Shown: positions 1-8,442 of the stretch, piece after piece
How positions within the stretch are numbered: position 1 is the first letter of the stretch
Layout of the letters: each line of letters starts with the position of its first letter
Assembly: GCF_001613205.1 (NCBI RefSeq)
Contig: NZ_BDBX01000037.1
Coordinates: 1 to 62,182, forward strand
From: Nocardia sienata NBRC 100364
GTDB taxonomy: Bacteria; Actinomycetota; Actinomycetes; Mycobacteriales; Mycobacteriaceae
DNA: 62,182 nucleotides
Direction of reading: 5' to 3'
Translations under genes and position numbers: made by a program
Notes under the pieces: generated by a model
Told to the model about the DNA's origin: nothing
Seen by the model: only the letters and a program-made list of their open reading frames with translations
Databases searched by the model: none

Positions 1-2
1 CT

Positions 3-203
3 GCTGGGAACAGCGATCCGGCCCCCACCCCCCGGATCGCCGGGCCGATATCCGCTGAGAACACCGATCGTGCACCGGCTACCGGGGCCACGGATTCCCC
101 GTCCGCCACCGGACCGGAGACGCCGGAAGCCGCAACCGCCGGCTCGGAATCGGCGTCCTCCGAACCCGAGGCCCAGGCCACCGGCGCGTCCTCACGAACC
201 TGA
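3..203 (+). CDS. C-terminal end of an unknown protein (5' truncated by window)
   Basis: An open frame enters from the left edge and stops at TGA 201-203. The visible 66 residues are low-complexity, rich in Ala, Thr, Ser, Pro and Glu, with no hydrophobic segment, like a disordered acidic tail. The LysR gene starts 7 bases further on, which suggests co-transcription. The body lies outside the window, so no function can be given. The frame could also be chance, but its composition (GCC/GAG/ACC-type codons, third-position GC) looks like real coding sequence. Confidence 0.55.
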   Translation, partial: AGNSDPAPTPRIAGPISAENTDRAPATGATDSPSATGPETPEAATAGSESASSEPEAQATGASSRT

Positions 204-210
204 TCCGGCC

Positions 211-1164
211 GTGCCGGATCTGGATTTGAACCTGCTGGTGGCCCTGCACGCCCTGTTGGAGACCAACAGCGTGACGCAGGCCGCCGAACGGCTCAACACC
301 TCGCCACCGGCGATGAGCCGCACCTTGGCCCGGTTGCGCCGGGTCTACGACGACCCGCTGTTGGTCCGGGCCGGGCGCCGGCTCGTCCCGACGCCCCGCG
401 CGCTCGAGTTGCGGTTCGAGGTCGGCGCTCTGGTCGAGCAGGGACGTGCGTTGCTGGCGAAACCCGATACCGTCGACCCGGCCGCCCTGGTACGCGAGTT
501 CGCGTTGTACGTCGACGACGCGGTGCTGCCCGAACTCGCCGCCCGCCTGCTCACCGAGGTCCGTGCCCGGGCACCGGGAGTGACCTTGCGATTCGTGCCC
601 GGCGAGACGGCCGGTTCGGCGAGTGCGCTGCGCGACGGCCGGATCGACGCACAGGTCGGGGTGATCGCGCAGACCGATCCGCAGACCCGGGTGGAACGGG
701 TACGCGGGGACCGGTTGATCGGTGTCGCCGCCCCCGGGCATCCACTGGTCACCGAGCGGGTCACCGTGGCCGCCTACGCCGCGGCGGCTCATATCAGCGT
801 CTCGGCGCGCGGGATCGCCCGCGGCCCCATCGACGACCGGCTCGCCCTGCACGGCCGGACCCGTCGCGTCGTGGCCACTGTCCCCGATCTGACAACGGCG
901 TTGCTGGCGGTACGTTCCGGCGTCGCGGTATGCCCGGCCCCCGCCGTCGTGGCGGCCACCACTCTGCCCGCACTGGGTCTGCGCGCGTTCGAGATCCCAC
1001 TGCCGCTGCCGGAGGTGACGATTTCGCTGGCCTGGCATCCACGCAACACCCCCGACCCCGCGCACGCGTGGTTGCGCACCCTGGTGCGTTCGGCGCTGGC
1101 ACCGGCGGATCCGGTGACCGGGACACCCTCGGGGATGAAGGTTGCGCAAGTCCCATCTGGGTAA
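211..1164 (+). CDS. LysR-family transcriptional regulator
   Basis: A 317-residue protein. The N-terminal 60 or so residues are a LysR winged helix-turn-helix (DLNLLVALHALLE, then SVTQAAERL and SPPAMSRTLARLR). The rest is a periplasmic-binding-protein-like effector domain. GTG 211 is preferred because the family normally begins with the PDLDLNLL-type helix right at the start. Further upstream this frame gives only Arg/Pro-rich sequence, and another frame there carries the tail of the preceding gene. The inducer and targets are not visible. Targets may include the upstream truncated gene, which lies only 7 bases away. Confidence 0.85.
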   Translation: MPDLDLNLLVALHALLETNSVTQAAERLNTSPPAMSRTLARLRRVYDDPLLVRAGRRLVPTPRALELRFEVGALVEQGRALLAKPDTVDPAALVREFALYVDDAVLPELAARLLTEVRARAPGVTLRFVPGETAGSASALRDGRIDAQVGVIAQTDPQTRVERVRGDRLIGVAAPGHPLVTERVTVAAYAAAAHISVSARGIARGPIDDRLALHGRTRRVVATVPDLTTALLAVRSGVAVCPAPAVVAATTLPALGLRAFEIPLPLPEVTISLAWHPRNTPDPAHAWLRTLVRSALAPADPVTGTPSGMKVAQVPSG

Positions 1165-1256
1165 CTGCTGGGCAGAAACCTGGCGGTGACCGGCCTCTGT
1201 GGAGCACCCTGGAATATGTCGGTGTGGTGTCGGGCCGACATGGTGGGACGGGTTAG

Positions 1257-2228
1257 ATGGGTGGTCGCATGCAGACGAAGCGGCGGACTGATATTCGGTG
1301 TGGGCGCCGGACGATGTTGTCCGACCTCGGTATATCCGACGGTCCGGTGGGTTCGGACACGGCGGAGCAGACCACCTCCGGGTACGGTTGCGGCTGCGCG
1401 CACTGCGCGGAGGCGCAGTGGGATGCGCAGCGACTCAAGTACTGGCTGGCGAGCCGGCTGCTCGCGTTCGGCGCGGACGAGGCGGTGGTGGACCGGCGCT
1501 GCGGCCCGGCCACCGTCGACGTATGGTGGCGGCGCGGCGCCGAGCAGTTCGCGATCGAGGTGCGCACCGGTCCACTGACTCAGGAACTGGCGCAGCAACA
1601 TACCGACCGGCTGCGTGCTCTGGGTTGCGCGAATGTGCTGTGGTTGTGCGCGCCCGGTTTCTGGGTGTCCCAGTTGCCCGCCCTCGGTATCGCCGATCTC
1701 GCGCCGGCCTCGTGTGAGTACCGCGCCGTGAGCGGCATGCTGGAAACCGGTCCCACCGGTCTGGTCGTGCCGAGCGCGCGGCCCTACGAATTGCGGGAGT
1801 TCCTGCGCGAGTGGGTGGCAGGCGAGGTCGCGTGGGGTTATCGCGATCATGTGAGGAAAGGATGGGCGGCCGTGACCGACTGGGAGAAGCACACCAGGAC
1901 CCAGGCACTGCTGCTCGAACAGCAGCGGCAGGAACTGATGTCGCAGCGCACCGCGCTGGCTGTGTCCCGGCAGGCGGTGCGGGAGAAGAAGCGGCAGCTC
2001 GCCAGGACCGTTGCCCGGATGGAGCGGACGGCGCAGCGTGCCCGGGAGCAGGCCGAGGCGGTGGCGGCGGTGAATCGCCGGATCGCCGATGAGCGGCGGG
2101 TACACCGCGCGCTCGAGGACACCATCCGGCGCCTGCACAAAACCATCGACAACTGGCAGCTGATCACGGTTTTCGTCATGTTGTTGCTCGCGACCTTCAT
2201 CGCGGCGACCATGCTGGTCAAACCCTGA
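1257..2228 (+). CDS. CoiA-like putative nuclease with coiled coil and C-terminal membrane anchor
   Basis: A 323-residue protein of three parts. Residues 45-50 hold a CGCAHC cysteine cluster. Residues 60-135 resemble the CoiA restriction-endonuclease-like core, with VDVWW at 87-91, AIEVR at 99-103 and a following Trp-containing strand. In CoiA the corresponding positions are a DV strand and an E-x-Q/K strand; here Arg sits where Gln or Lys is expected. Residues about 210-295 are highly charged and probably a coiled coil. The last 22 residues form one hydrophobic helix followed by KP, so the protein looks tail-anchored. It converges on the TetR gene. The start is uncertain; ATG 1269 and ATG 1314 are alternatives. 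Nuclease activity is inferred only. Confidence 0.6.
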   Translation: MGGRMQTKRRTDIRCGRRTMLSDLGISDGPVGSDTAEQTTSGYGCGCAHCAEAQWDAQRLKYWLASRLLAFGADEAVVDRRCGPATVDVWWRRGAEQFAIEVRTGPLTQELAQQHTDRLRALGCANVLWLCAPGFWVSQLPALGIADLAPASCEYRAVSGMLETGPTGLVVPSARPYELREFLREWVAGEVAWGYRDHVRKGWAAVTDWEKHTRTQALLLEQQRQELMSQRTALAVSRQAVREKKRQLARTVARMERTAQRAREQAEAVAAVNRRIADERRVHRALEDTIRRLHKTIDNWQLITVFVMLLLATFIAATMLVKP

Positions 2229-2237
2229 CGACGACCG

Positions 2238-2265
2238 CCCGGCCCGGTTTCGTACTCGCCGGGCA
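2238..2265. terminator. weak bidirectional hairpin between convergent genes
   Basis: GCCCGGC at 2238-2244 pairs with GCCGGGC at 2259-2265 around a 14-base loop. It lies in the 41-base gap between the convergent CoiA-like and TetR genes. There is no U-tract, so it is only a possible terminator. Confidence 0.35.
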
Positions 2266-2269
2266 GATC

Positions 2270-2857
2270 TCAGCGCGGGCGGGCCGCCGGGTCCGCCGCG
2301 GGCGGTCGCTTGTCCAGGGCGGCGCACGCGGCGTCGAGCGCGGCGGCGCGTAGTTCTTCTACCGGCGTATCGGCGAGTAGGACCAGGCAGTCGCCGAGTC
2401 CGCCCAGCGCGACGATGGCGCGGGCCCGATCGCCCAGTCCGGCGTCGGGACCGACCAACAGGGCCGTGAGCCGACGGCGCCAGTCGACGACACGATCGAG
2501 GAAACCGAGTTCGGCCAGCGGCGCGATATCGCGCAGCAGCAGCGCGGTGACCGCGCGATGCCGGTAGGAGACGTCGAAATAGCGTCCGAGTAGTTCCCGT
2601 GCGTCCACCGGGCCTGCGCCGGCGCGGGCTTCGTCCGCGGCGATCGCGGCCTCGGCCTCGTCGAACAACGGTTGTACCAGGCTGCGCAACAGATCCTCGC
2701 GGGAGGAGAAGTGATAGTACAGCGCGGGTTTGGTGAGTCCGAGGCGTTCGGCGATCTGGCGCAGGCTTGTTTCCCGGATGCCGTGCGCGGTGAAGAGTTC
2801 GAGTGCCGCGGCGTGGATACGCTCGCGGGTTTCGCTGGATCGAGGTCTCGGCACCAC
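2270..2857 (-). CDS. TetR-family transcriptional repressor
   Basis: A 195-residue protein. Residues 8-55 are a canonical TetR helix-turn-helix (TRERIHAAALELF, then TSLRQIAERLGLTKPALYYHF). The helical C-terminal ligand domain is about the usual size. The gene is divergent from the flavin monooxygenase across 74 bases that contain an inverted repeat, the classic arrangement of a repressor controlling itself and the neighbouring enzyme. The ligand, presumably the monooxygenase substrate or product, is unknown. Confidence 0.9.
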   Translation of the reverse strand: MVPRPRSSETRERIHAAALELFTAHGIRETSLRQIAERLGLTKPALYYHFSSREDLLRSLVQPLFDEAEAAIAADEARAGAGPVDARELLGRYFDVSYRHRAVTALLLRDIAPLAELGFLDRVVDWRRRLTALLVGPDAGLGDRARAIVALGGLGDCLVLLADTPVEELRAAALDAACAALDKRPPAADPAARPR

Positions 2858-2890
2858 TCCACCCTAGCGTGTTGACCGCCCGGTAAGTAA

Positions 2891-2916
2891 GGTAATTTAC
2901 CGACCGATAAGTAAAC
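2891..2916. promoter_or_regulatory. candidate TetR operator between divergent tetR and monooxygenase genes
   Basis: Two 12-base arms, GGTAATTTACCG at 2891-2902 and CGATAAGTAAAC at 2905-2916, flank AC and match as an inverted repeat at 8 of 12 positions. The core GGTAATTTACC is itself an odd-centred palindrome. A related direct copy, CGGTAAGTAA, lies at 2881-2890. The A+T content stands out from the surroundings. The site begins 16 bases upstream of the monooxygenase ATG. Confidence 0.6.
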
Positions 2917-2931
2917 GAACTAGGGGAGCGC

Positions 2932-4191
2932 ATGCACATCCTGATCTCCGGTGCGAGTGTGGCCGGGCCCGTTCTCGCCTATTGGCTCGATCGTTTCGGT
3001 TTCACGCCGGTCGTCGTCGAGCGCACCGCCTTGCCGCGGCTGGGCCTGGGTGGTCACGCGGTGGATCTCTTCGCCCCGGCGACAGCGGTGATGGGCCATA
3101 TGGACCTGCTCGAACCACTGCGGGAGGCGAGCACCGAATCGACCGCGCTCCGGCTCGAACGGCCGGGCAAACGGTCCATCGATGTGGATCTGCGCGATAT
3201 CTCGGAGGCTTTCACCGACGGACGGCACCTCGAGATCATGCGCGGCGAGCTGGCGGCGATCCTGCACGAGGCGACCGGTAGCCGCGTCGACTACCGCTTC
3301 GGAGACTCGATCGCCGAACTCACCGACCACGGAGACGGCGTCGCGGTGACGTTCGACAGTGGTGCTTCGGCCCGGTTCGATCTGGTCATCGGCGCCGACG
3401 GTATGCATTCCCGGGTCCGGGAACTGGTCTTCGGGCCGGAGGAGCGCTGGCGGCAGCACCTGGGCGGCTACTTCGCGGTGGGGACTCTCCCGAATCATCG
3501 GGAACTCGCCGGGCTGACGCTGCTGTACAACGCCGTGGACCGGATCGCCGCGATGTATCCGGTCCGGCAGACCGGCCTGGCGCGTGCGGTGTTCCTGTTC
3601 CGGCGTGGCGAAGAACAGGGGCACGACCCGCGCGATATCGACGCCCAGCGCCGGCTGCTGCGCGCGGAATACCGCGACGAGGGCTGGGACATACCGTTGC
3701 TGCTCGACGAGATGGACCGGGCCGAGGATTTCTATCTCGATTCCATCAGCCGAATTCGGTTGGATGCCTGGTCGAGGGGCCGCGTGGCGCTGGTGGGCGA
3801 TGCCGGATACGCTCCCGGACCGGCGGTCGGGGGCGGTACCTCGCTCGCCGTTGTCGGCGCCTATCTCCTCGCCCGGGCCCTCGCCGAAGCCGGCGGCGAC
3901 CATTCGGTGGCCTTCCCCGCCTATCAGGCGCAGGTCGACGACTACGCCCGGCGCTGCCGCGAAGTCGCCCCCGCGGTGCTGCGGCGGGGTATTCCGCGCT
4001 CCCGAACCCAGTTGCTGTTCAGCGAAACGGCGATGCGCCTGCTTCCACATGTCCCGCGCGGGATCCGTGCCCGCCTGATGTCCGGCAGCGCGAGCAGTAC
4101 GCTCTCGGACTTCACCGTGCCCGAGCCACTTCCGCGGGCCCGGTCGCCGCGACCCGGGGGTTCCGGCTCCGGGTCCGCGCCGCTGCACTGA
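2932..4191 (+). CDS. FAD-dependent aromatic-hydroxylase-type monooxygenase
   Basis: A 419-residue flavoprotein monooxygenase of the p-hydroxybenzoate hydroxylase fold. The N-terminus has the dinucleotide-binding pattern (ISGASVAGPVLAYWL, residues 4-18, then an acidic end VVVER). The DG motif is VIGADGMHSRVRE near residue 160. The GD FAD-ribityl motif is RVALVGDAGYAPGPAVGGG near residues 283-302. Such enzymes hydroxylate or inactivate small aromatic or polycyclic molecules with NAD(P)H and O2, and some act on tetracycline or rifamycin, but the substrate cannot be read here. The gene starts at ATG 2932 behind GGGGAG and is very likely repressed by the divergent TetR protein. Confidence 0.88.
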   Translation: MHILISGASVAGPVLAYWLDRFGFTPVVVERTALPRLGLGGHAVDLFAPATAVMGHMDLLEPLREASTESTALRLERPGKRSIDVDLRDISEAFTDGRHLEIMRGELAAILHEATGSRVDYRFGDSIAELTDHGDGVAVTFDSGASARFDLVIGADGMHSRVRELVFGPEERWRQHLGGYFAVGTLPNHRELAGLTLLYNAVDRIAAMYPVRQTGLARAVFLFRRGEEQGHDPRDIDAQRRLLRAEYRDEGWDIPLLLDEMDRAEDFYLDSISRIRLDAWSRGRVALVGDAGYAPGPAVGGGTSLAVVGAYLLARALAEAGGDHSVAFPAYQAQVDDYARRCREVAPAVLRRGIPRSRTQLLFSETAMRLLPHVPRGIRARLMSGSASSTLSDFTVPEPLPRARSPRPGGSGSGSAPLH

Positions 4192-4231
4192 ACGGACTCT
4201 CGCCGCGGCATGGGCCCGGATGTCGCAACCG

Positions 4232-5458
4232 CTACCCGGCGCTCAACCGGAACGGTCCTCTGTCCCACCGCCATCGGTTGCGGATCACCAGCGCGATCAG
4301 GTCCAAGAGGTCGAACCCGGTCTCCGCCCGCACCTGTCGCAGCGCGGGCAGCCGGACCGGCCCCTCGGCGAGTAGCTCCGTGAGCCGGTTCTCGAGCCCG
4401 GCGGGCGCTCGGTGGGCCGCCAGGTCCGGTTCGCCGAGATGGCTGCCCGTCCACAGCAGCCAGCCCCAGCCGTTCTCGTGCGCCCGGGCGCGGGCCGCCG
4501 CGGATTTCATCCGGTTGACATGGAAACCGATATGCCCCAGCGGTTGTTCGTCGATCAGTACCCGGCGCCCGTCGGTGAGTTCGGCGACGACGGTCGGGAA
4601 GTGCAACTGTTCCGTGCCGTCGATCCGGTACCCGACGGCATCGGGATATTCCTGGAAGTTGCGGATCCGGTCGTCGGCATCGAGCAGGCGCAGGAGCCGG
4701 GCCTCGAGCCCGGAGTCGAAACCGATATCACGTCCGGGTTTGGGTAGATAGAACCTGCCACGGCCGTCGTCGTCCACATCGAACGTCCGTGCCGGGGCGG
4801 TGGGCAGCGGTGCGGGCGAGCCGGTTCCGGTGGGCCAGTCGATCCGGTCGAGCCAGGGCGCCGGCGGTCCGGCGGGTTCTTCGTCCGGCCGCAACCGGGA
4901 CAGCAGATGGTTGGTCTTCTTGCGCCAGCCCACGATGCGCTGCGTGACGAAACCCGCGACCCGTTTCGCGTCGGCCGCGGTATGCCCCGCCAAGCGCAGT
5001 TTCAGATACGACAGATCGTTGACCGCGATATCGGTATCGGTGGCGTAGGTTTCGGCCAGCAGCGCGCGCGTGAGCGCCGTATCCCGGGTGCCCACGGGAT
5101 AGCGCCGGGCGTACTCGGGAACCGGCAGCCGGCCGGAGCGCGCGGTGTGCCGGAGCAGTTCGCCGACCGCCTTGGTGTGCAACTGGCGGGCGCGGTCCCG
5201 TGCGAAATCCAGTCGTGCGCCGATACGGGTGAGTGTTTCGGGGCGGTCCCCGGTGATACCCAGCCGCAATCGCAGGATGGTCGCGGCCCGTTCCCGGTCG
5301 ACCGCGTAATCGTCCACCAGTTCGGCCAGGACGTGTCCGCATTCCTCGAGTTCGAAGGACAGATGCGCCCGGAGATCATCCGGAAACGTCTCCCCGGTGT
5401 CCGTGGCGGCCGGACCGTCCGGCATCACATCGCGGGCTGGTTCCGTCTGCACGCACAC
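4232..5458 (-). CDS. fusion of sigma-region-4-like HTH and degenerate TnsA-like endonuclease
   Basis: A 408-residue protein I do not recognise as a named family. Residues 53-105 resemble sigma-70 region 4 (RERAATILRLRLGIT, then ETLTRIGARL and ARDRARQLHTKAV). Residues 117-190 look like a second helical HTH-type unit. Residues 245-340 resemble the TnsA catalytic domain: FDSGLEARLL with Glu252, FQEYPDAVGY, a strand HFPTVVAEL at 286-294, LIDEQP at 301-306, and a K-x-AAARARA helix ending in WGWLLWT. The usual Asp (PD) is replaced by PT and the usual E-x-K by D-E-Q, so catalysis is doubtful. Residues 358-405 could be a winged helix. No TnsB, TnsC or transposon end is nearby. Confidence 0.6.
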   Translation of the reverse strand: MCVQTEPARDVMPDGPAATDTGETFPDDLRAHLSFELEECGHVLAELVDDYAVDRERAATILRLRLGITGDRPETLTRIGARLDFARDRARQLHTKAVGELLRHTARSGRLPVPEYARRYPVGTRDTALTRALLAETYATDTDIAVNDLSYLKLRLAGHTAADAKRVAGFVTQRIVGWRKKTNHLLSRLRPDEEPAGPPAPWLDRIDWPTGTGSPAPLPTAPARTFDVDDDGRGRFYLPKPGRDIGFDSGLEARLLRLLDADDRIRNFQEYPDAVGYRIDGTEQLHFPTVVAELTDGRRVLIDEQPLGHIGFHVNRMKSAAARARAHENGWGWLLWTGSHLGEPDLAAHRAPAGLENRLTELLAEGPVRLPALRQVRAETGFDLLDLIALVIRNRWRWDRGPFRLSAG

Positions 5459-5881
5459 CCCCTGTCGGGACCCGGCGGACCGGTCGGCTCGAGTTCGTGC
5501 GGGTCAGCTTAACGTTGTCCGCCGACATCTCCGTCGGCCACAGCGACCGTCCGTCCGGTGGAGACGGCTGTGCCGGGCCCTGAACCGCCCGATACGCCGC
5601 GGCCGATGCGCTCGGGCATCGGCCGATGACGCTCGGTGCGCAGCGATAGCGACCCGATCGCCGCGCGGCCCTGCTGCCACCATTGCGTGGCACCGGATCA
5701 TGGGAACAGGGCTCGGACACCGCCTGTTCTGTGATCTAATAATGTTTGCTGCATACTTGCTCCAGTAATATCGGCCCGTCGGCCGACGTTCGCGAAGCAC
5801 GCTCCGGAGACGAGCTCGCCACGACCCACCGCCGAGATCCCCGACCGGTGTCATGGGATATCGGCGCGCCGACCCCACGAT
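5459..5881. other. intergenic region upstream of two divergent genes
   Basis: This 423-base gap between two divergently transcribed genes contains no convincing open frame. Around 5735-5775 it is distinctly A+T-rich (TAATAATGTTTGC and CAGTAATATCGG), so it probably carries the promoter of the baeRF-like gene. The left part is ordinary high-GC sequence. Confidence 0.4.
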
Positions 5882-7000
5882 GTGGAGGATTTCGTGCTGC
5901 ACACCGATATCCCGACTCGCGGCGAGATCGAAGCGCTCGCCGCACTCACCGACGACTGGTGCGTGTCGATCTACACCCCCACCGAATCGGACGCCGCCGA
6001 TCCGGACCGCAACCGGATCGCGTTCTGGGACCAGGTCCGGCAGGCACTCGACCAGGTCACCGATACAGCGGCGCGGACCGCCCTGGAAGAAGAGTTCGAC
6101 GTCCACATCGACGACGCCGAGTTCTGGCGCTACCAGTCGCGCACCCTGGTCGCCCTCGCCACGCCGACGCGGATCCGCACTTTCCGGGTGCCCAACGAGT
6201 TGAATGCCTCCGTCACGGTGGGCGACCGTTTCTACCTCAAACGCCTGCTCCGCGCGGTCACCTTCCCGCAGTCCGCGTTTGTCCTGGCCCTGGCCGAAGG
6301 CGGGGTCCGGCTGGTGGAGGTCTCCGCCGACAAACCGGCGTACACGGTGCGGATACCCGGGCTGCCGACCGACGCGGCCGCGCACGCCGGCAAATCGAGC
6401 CTGGGTGATCGGGCCCCGAAGCGCCGTTTCCAGGGGGAGGAGGGCCGCAAGATGCGGGTGCGCCAATATGCCCGCGCCATCGACGCCGAACTGCGCGACT
6501 TCCTGTCCGGCCGCCAGGTGCCGCTCATCCTCGCGGCCACCGAACCGATCGACTCCCTGTTCCGGTCGGTGAACAGCTACGACGGTTTGCTCGCCGAGAG
6601 TATTTCCGGCAACCCGGAGCAGTCCTCGGACGAGGAACTCGCCGAACGTTCCCGGGCCGTGCTGGACCGTCACTACGCCGCGCAACTGTCCGAGCTGATC
6701 GACCTGCTGGACCGCCGGCGCAGCGAGGGCCGGGCCGCCACCGATATCTCCGATCTCGCCCGGGCGGCCACCGCGGGTGCGGTCGACACCCTGCTCGTCG
6801 ATATGGACGCCTCGGTGCCCGGCGCCGTAGCCACCGACGGCGCGGTCACCTTCGCCGAACAGGCGCCCGCCGACGCACCGGGCATCCTGGACGAGATAAG
6901 CCGCCGCGTCCTGCTCACCGGCGGCCGGGTCATGGCGGTGCGCGCCGCGGACCTGCCCGGTGAGACACAGGTCGCGGGCATACTCCGCTACGCGGCGTAG
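5882..7000 (+). CDS. baeRF-type (bacterial archaeo-eukaryotic release factor-like) protein
   Basis: A 372-residue soluble protein resembling the baeRF families, bacterial relatives of archaeo-eukaryotic peptide release factor eRF1. Features I recognise are the opening SIYTPT strand followed by an R-x-x-F helix, the middle AFVLALAEGGVRLVEV strand pair, the long helical connection (RQYARAIDAELRDFL, then LILAATEPI), and a C-terminal alpha/beta unit ending GGRVMAVRAADLP. The family is proposed to act on stalled or special ribosomes; this is known only by analogy. The start could be ATG 5882 or the nearby in-frame GTG/ATG codons. A strong hairpin follows the stop codon. Confidence 0.7.
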   Translation: MEDFVLHTDIPTRGEIEALAALTDDWCVSIYTPTESDAADPDRNRIAFWDQVRQALDQVTDTAARTALEEEFDVHIDDAEFWRYQSRTLVALATPTRIRTFRVPNELNASVTVGDRFYLKRLLRAVTFPQSAFVLALAEGGVRLVEVSADKPAYTVRIPGLPTDAAAHAGKSSLGDRAPKRRFQGEEGRKMRVRQYARAIDAELRDFLSGRQVPLILAATEPIDSLFRSVNSYDGLLAESISGNPEQSSDEELAERSRAVLDRHYAAQLSELIDLLDRRRSEGRAATDISDLARAATAGAVDTLLVDMDASVPGAVATDGAVTFAEQAPADAPGILDEISRRVLLTGGRVMAVRAADLPGETQVAGILRYAA

Positions 7001-7016
7001 CCGCCCGGAGCTGCAC

Positions 7017-7053
7017 GAGAGGCGTCTTCCGATCCATTCGGAAGACGCCTCTC
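7017..7053. terminator. perfect 16-bp hairpin, probable bidirectional terminator
   Basis: GAGAGGCGTCTTCCGA (7017-7032) and its exact complement (7038-7053) enclose the loop TCCAT. The hairpin lies between the convergent baeRF-like and XRE genes. There is no U-tract, as is common for actinobacterial terminators. Confidence 0.8.
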
Positions 7054-7081
7054 CACTGATCCGATGCGGTGCGCTGTTCAA

Positions 7082-8311
7082 CTACGCCGGTACCACGCCG
7101 ACCCGTTGTGCGAGCCTGCCGAGGTCGCCCGCGGTCAGGTCGCGGCGCGCCGAGCGCATCATGTGCCCGACCAGTTCGCGTACATGGGTCATGTTCCGGA
7201 CGTGCTGCGGGGCTGCGTGCTCGGCCCGCAGCAGCGCATACAGTGAGTCGCGGTAGTTCCGCTGCATGGCGTGCGCGCGGCCGATCTCGACGAAGTATTG
7301 AGCCTTGCGGCCTTCGGCGGGCAAGTCGGCCGGGGACAGCTGTGGCGCGAGTGCGAGCACCCGGCGCGCCTCGCGCCGTTCCATCGCCGCCGACATGCGC
7401 CACAGGGTCACGTTCGCGGGGCCGAAGGTGGGATTGCGCAGTATCGATGTCCCGGCCGGTGCGCCGGCAAGCCTGGCTGCCTGTTCGGCCGCTTCGTCCA
7501 AGTGCGGTTCGGGGTCGCCGCCGAGCGCCGCCGTGACGAGCGATGCCTGTAGATGCAGCATTCCCAGCGTCTCTACCTCTCCGACCGTGCACGCGTCGGC
7601 GGCGATTTTTTCGGCGGTCCCTTCTGCGTGCTCCAGCGCGGCTCGAAGCGAGTGAGGCCGGGAGAGCAGCACCTGACTACGCGCGAACGCCGTAGCGGCG
7701 AGCGCGGCTGTTCCGCCGATGGTGCGGGCGGCGTTCTCGGCCTCCTGCGCAGCCGTCCAGGACAGTGCACCGTACCCGCGTGCTTTCAGTGCCGCCGCGG
7801 TGGTGTGCGCGACCATCGACAGCACGTCCCAGGCCCGCTCACGCTCGGCGCCGGCAGCATCACGGATGTGGCGGTGGCAGTCGGTCAGCATCGGCGCGAG
7901 CATCGGCCCCAGTGCGGCGTAGTCGCATGCGATTCGCAGTTCCGCCGCACGTTGGGCGGCTGTGGTCAGTTCGTCCAGGGACCGCGGCGGCCGGGTGTCG
8001 GTCACGTTACCGGCCGTCCACAGCGCGATTTCGATCTCCGGCACCGACATGTGGAACCCGGCTGCGGCCGGATCGAGCTTCTCTTGCTCGTGGCCGGTCA
8101 GATCGGCGATGGTCACGCCGAGCGCTGACGCCAGTGCGAGCAGCGTGCGACGCGAGTCGACCGGTCGTAACCCGTTCTCGTACTTCGCGATAGCGCTGCG
8201 TGATAGTCCGGCGCGGTCGGCGAGGACCTGTTGCGAGATTCCGCGCCGGGCGCGGATGGTGCGCACCTGACGGCCGACATACCGGCCGTCGTCGGACTGG
8301 AAATCGCTCAC
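7082..8311 (-). CDS. XRE-family regulator with helical-repeat C-terminal domain
   Basis: A 409-residue protein. Residues 14-70 are an XRE/Cro helix-turn-helix (VRTIRARRGISQQVLADRAGL, then SRSAIAKYENG). The remaining 330 residues are all-helical and Ala-rich with periodic Ala/Leu/Arg blocks, resembling the TPR-like ligand or peptide-sensing regions of large actinobacterial XRE regulators. The gene is divergent from a 106-residue protein and a 51-residue membrane protein, 131 bases away, which are its likely targets. Confidence 0.8.
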   Translation of the reverse strand: MSDFQSDDGRYVGRQVRTIRARRGISQQVLADRAGLSRSAIAKYENGLRPVDSRRTLLALASALGVTIADLTGHEQEKLDPAAAGFHMSVPEIEIALWTAGNVTDTRPPRSLDELTTAAQRAAELRIACDYAALGPMLAPMLTDCHRHIRDAAGAERERAWDVLSMVAHTTAAALKARGYGALSWTAAQEAENAARTIGGTAALAATAFARSQVLLSRPHSLRAALEHAEGTAEKIAADACTVGEVETLGMLHLQASLVTAALGGDPEPHLDEAAEQAARLAGAPAGTSILRNPTFGPANVTLWRMSAAMERREARRVLALAPQLSPADLPAEGRKAQYFVEIGRAHAMQRNYRDSLYALLRAEHAAPQHVRNMTHVRELVGHMMRSARRDLTAGDLGRLAQRVGVVPA

Positions 8312-8442
8312 GACTTCGAGTGTTCCAGAGCGGAACGGTTTACGACGGGCCCGCTGTCAAGCTTCCCGCTCGAGCCCCGCCGCCGGGTGAGCATGCCTCG
8401 GCGGCGGGTGCGGACCAATTACGCACCGCGACAGGGGAGTAA

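Noticed and set aside
789..2939. Very long antisense open frame (over 700 codons)
   Set aside because: It runs opposite to the CoiA-like and LysR genes, is Arg/Gly/Pro-rich, and contains no family motif. It is a GC-bias shadow.
4232..5458. Tn7-like transposon
   Set aside because: Only a TnsA-like domain with altered catalytic residues is present. There is no TnsB, TnsC or TniQ and no terminal repeats nearby.
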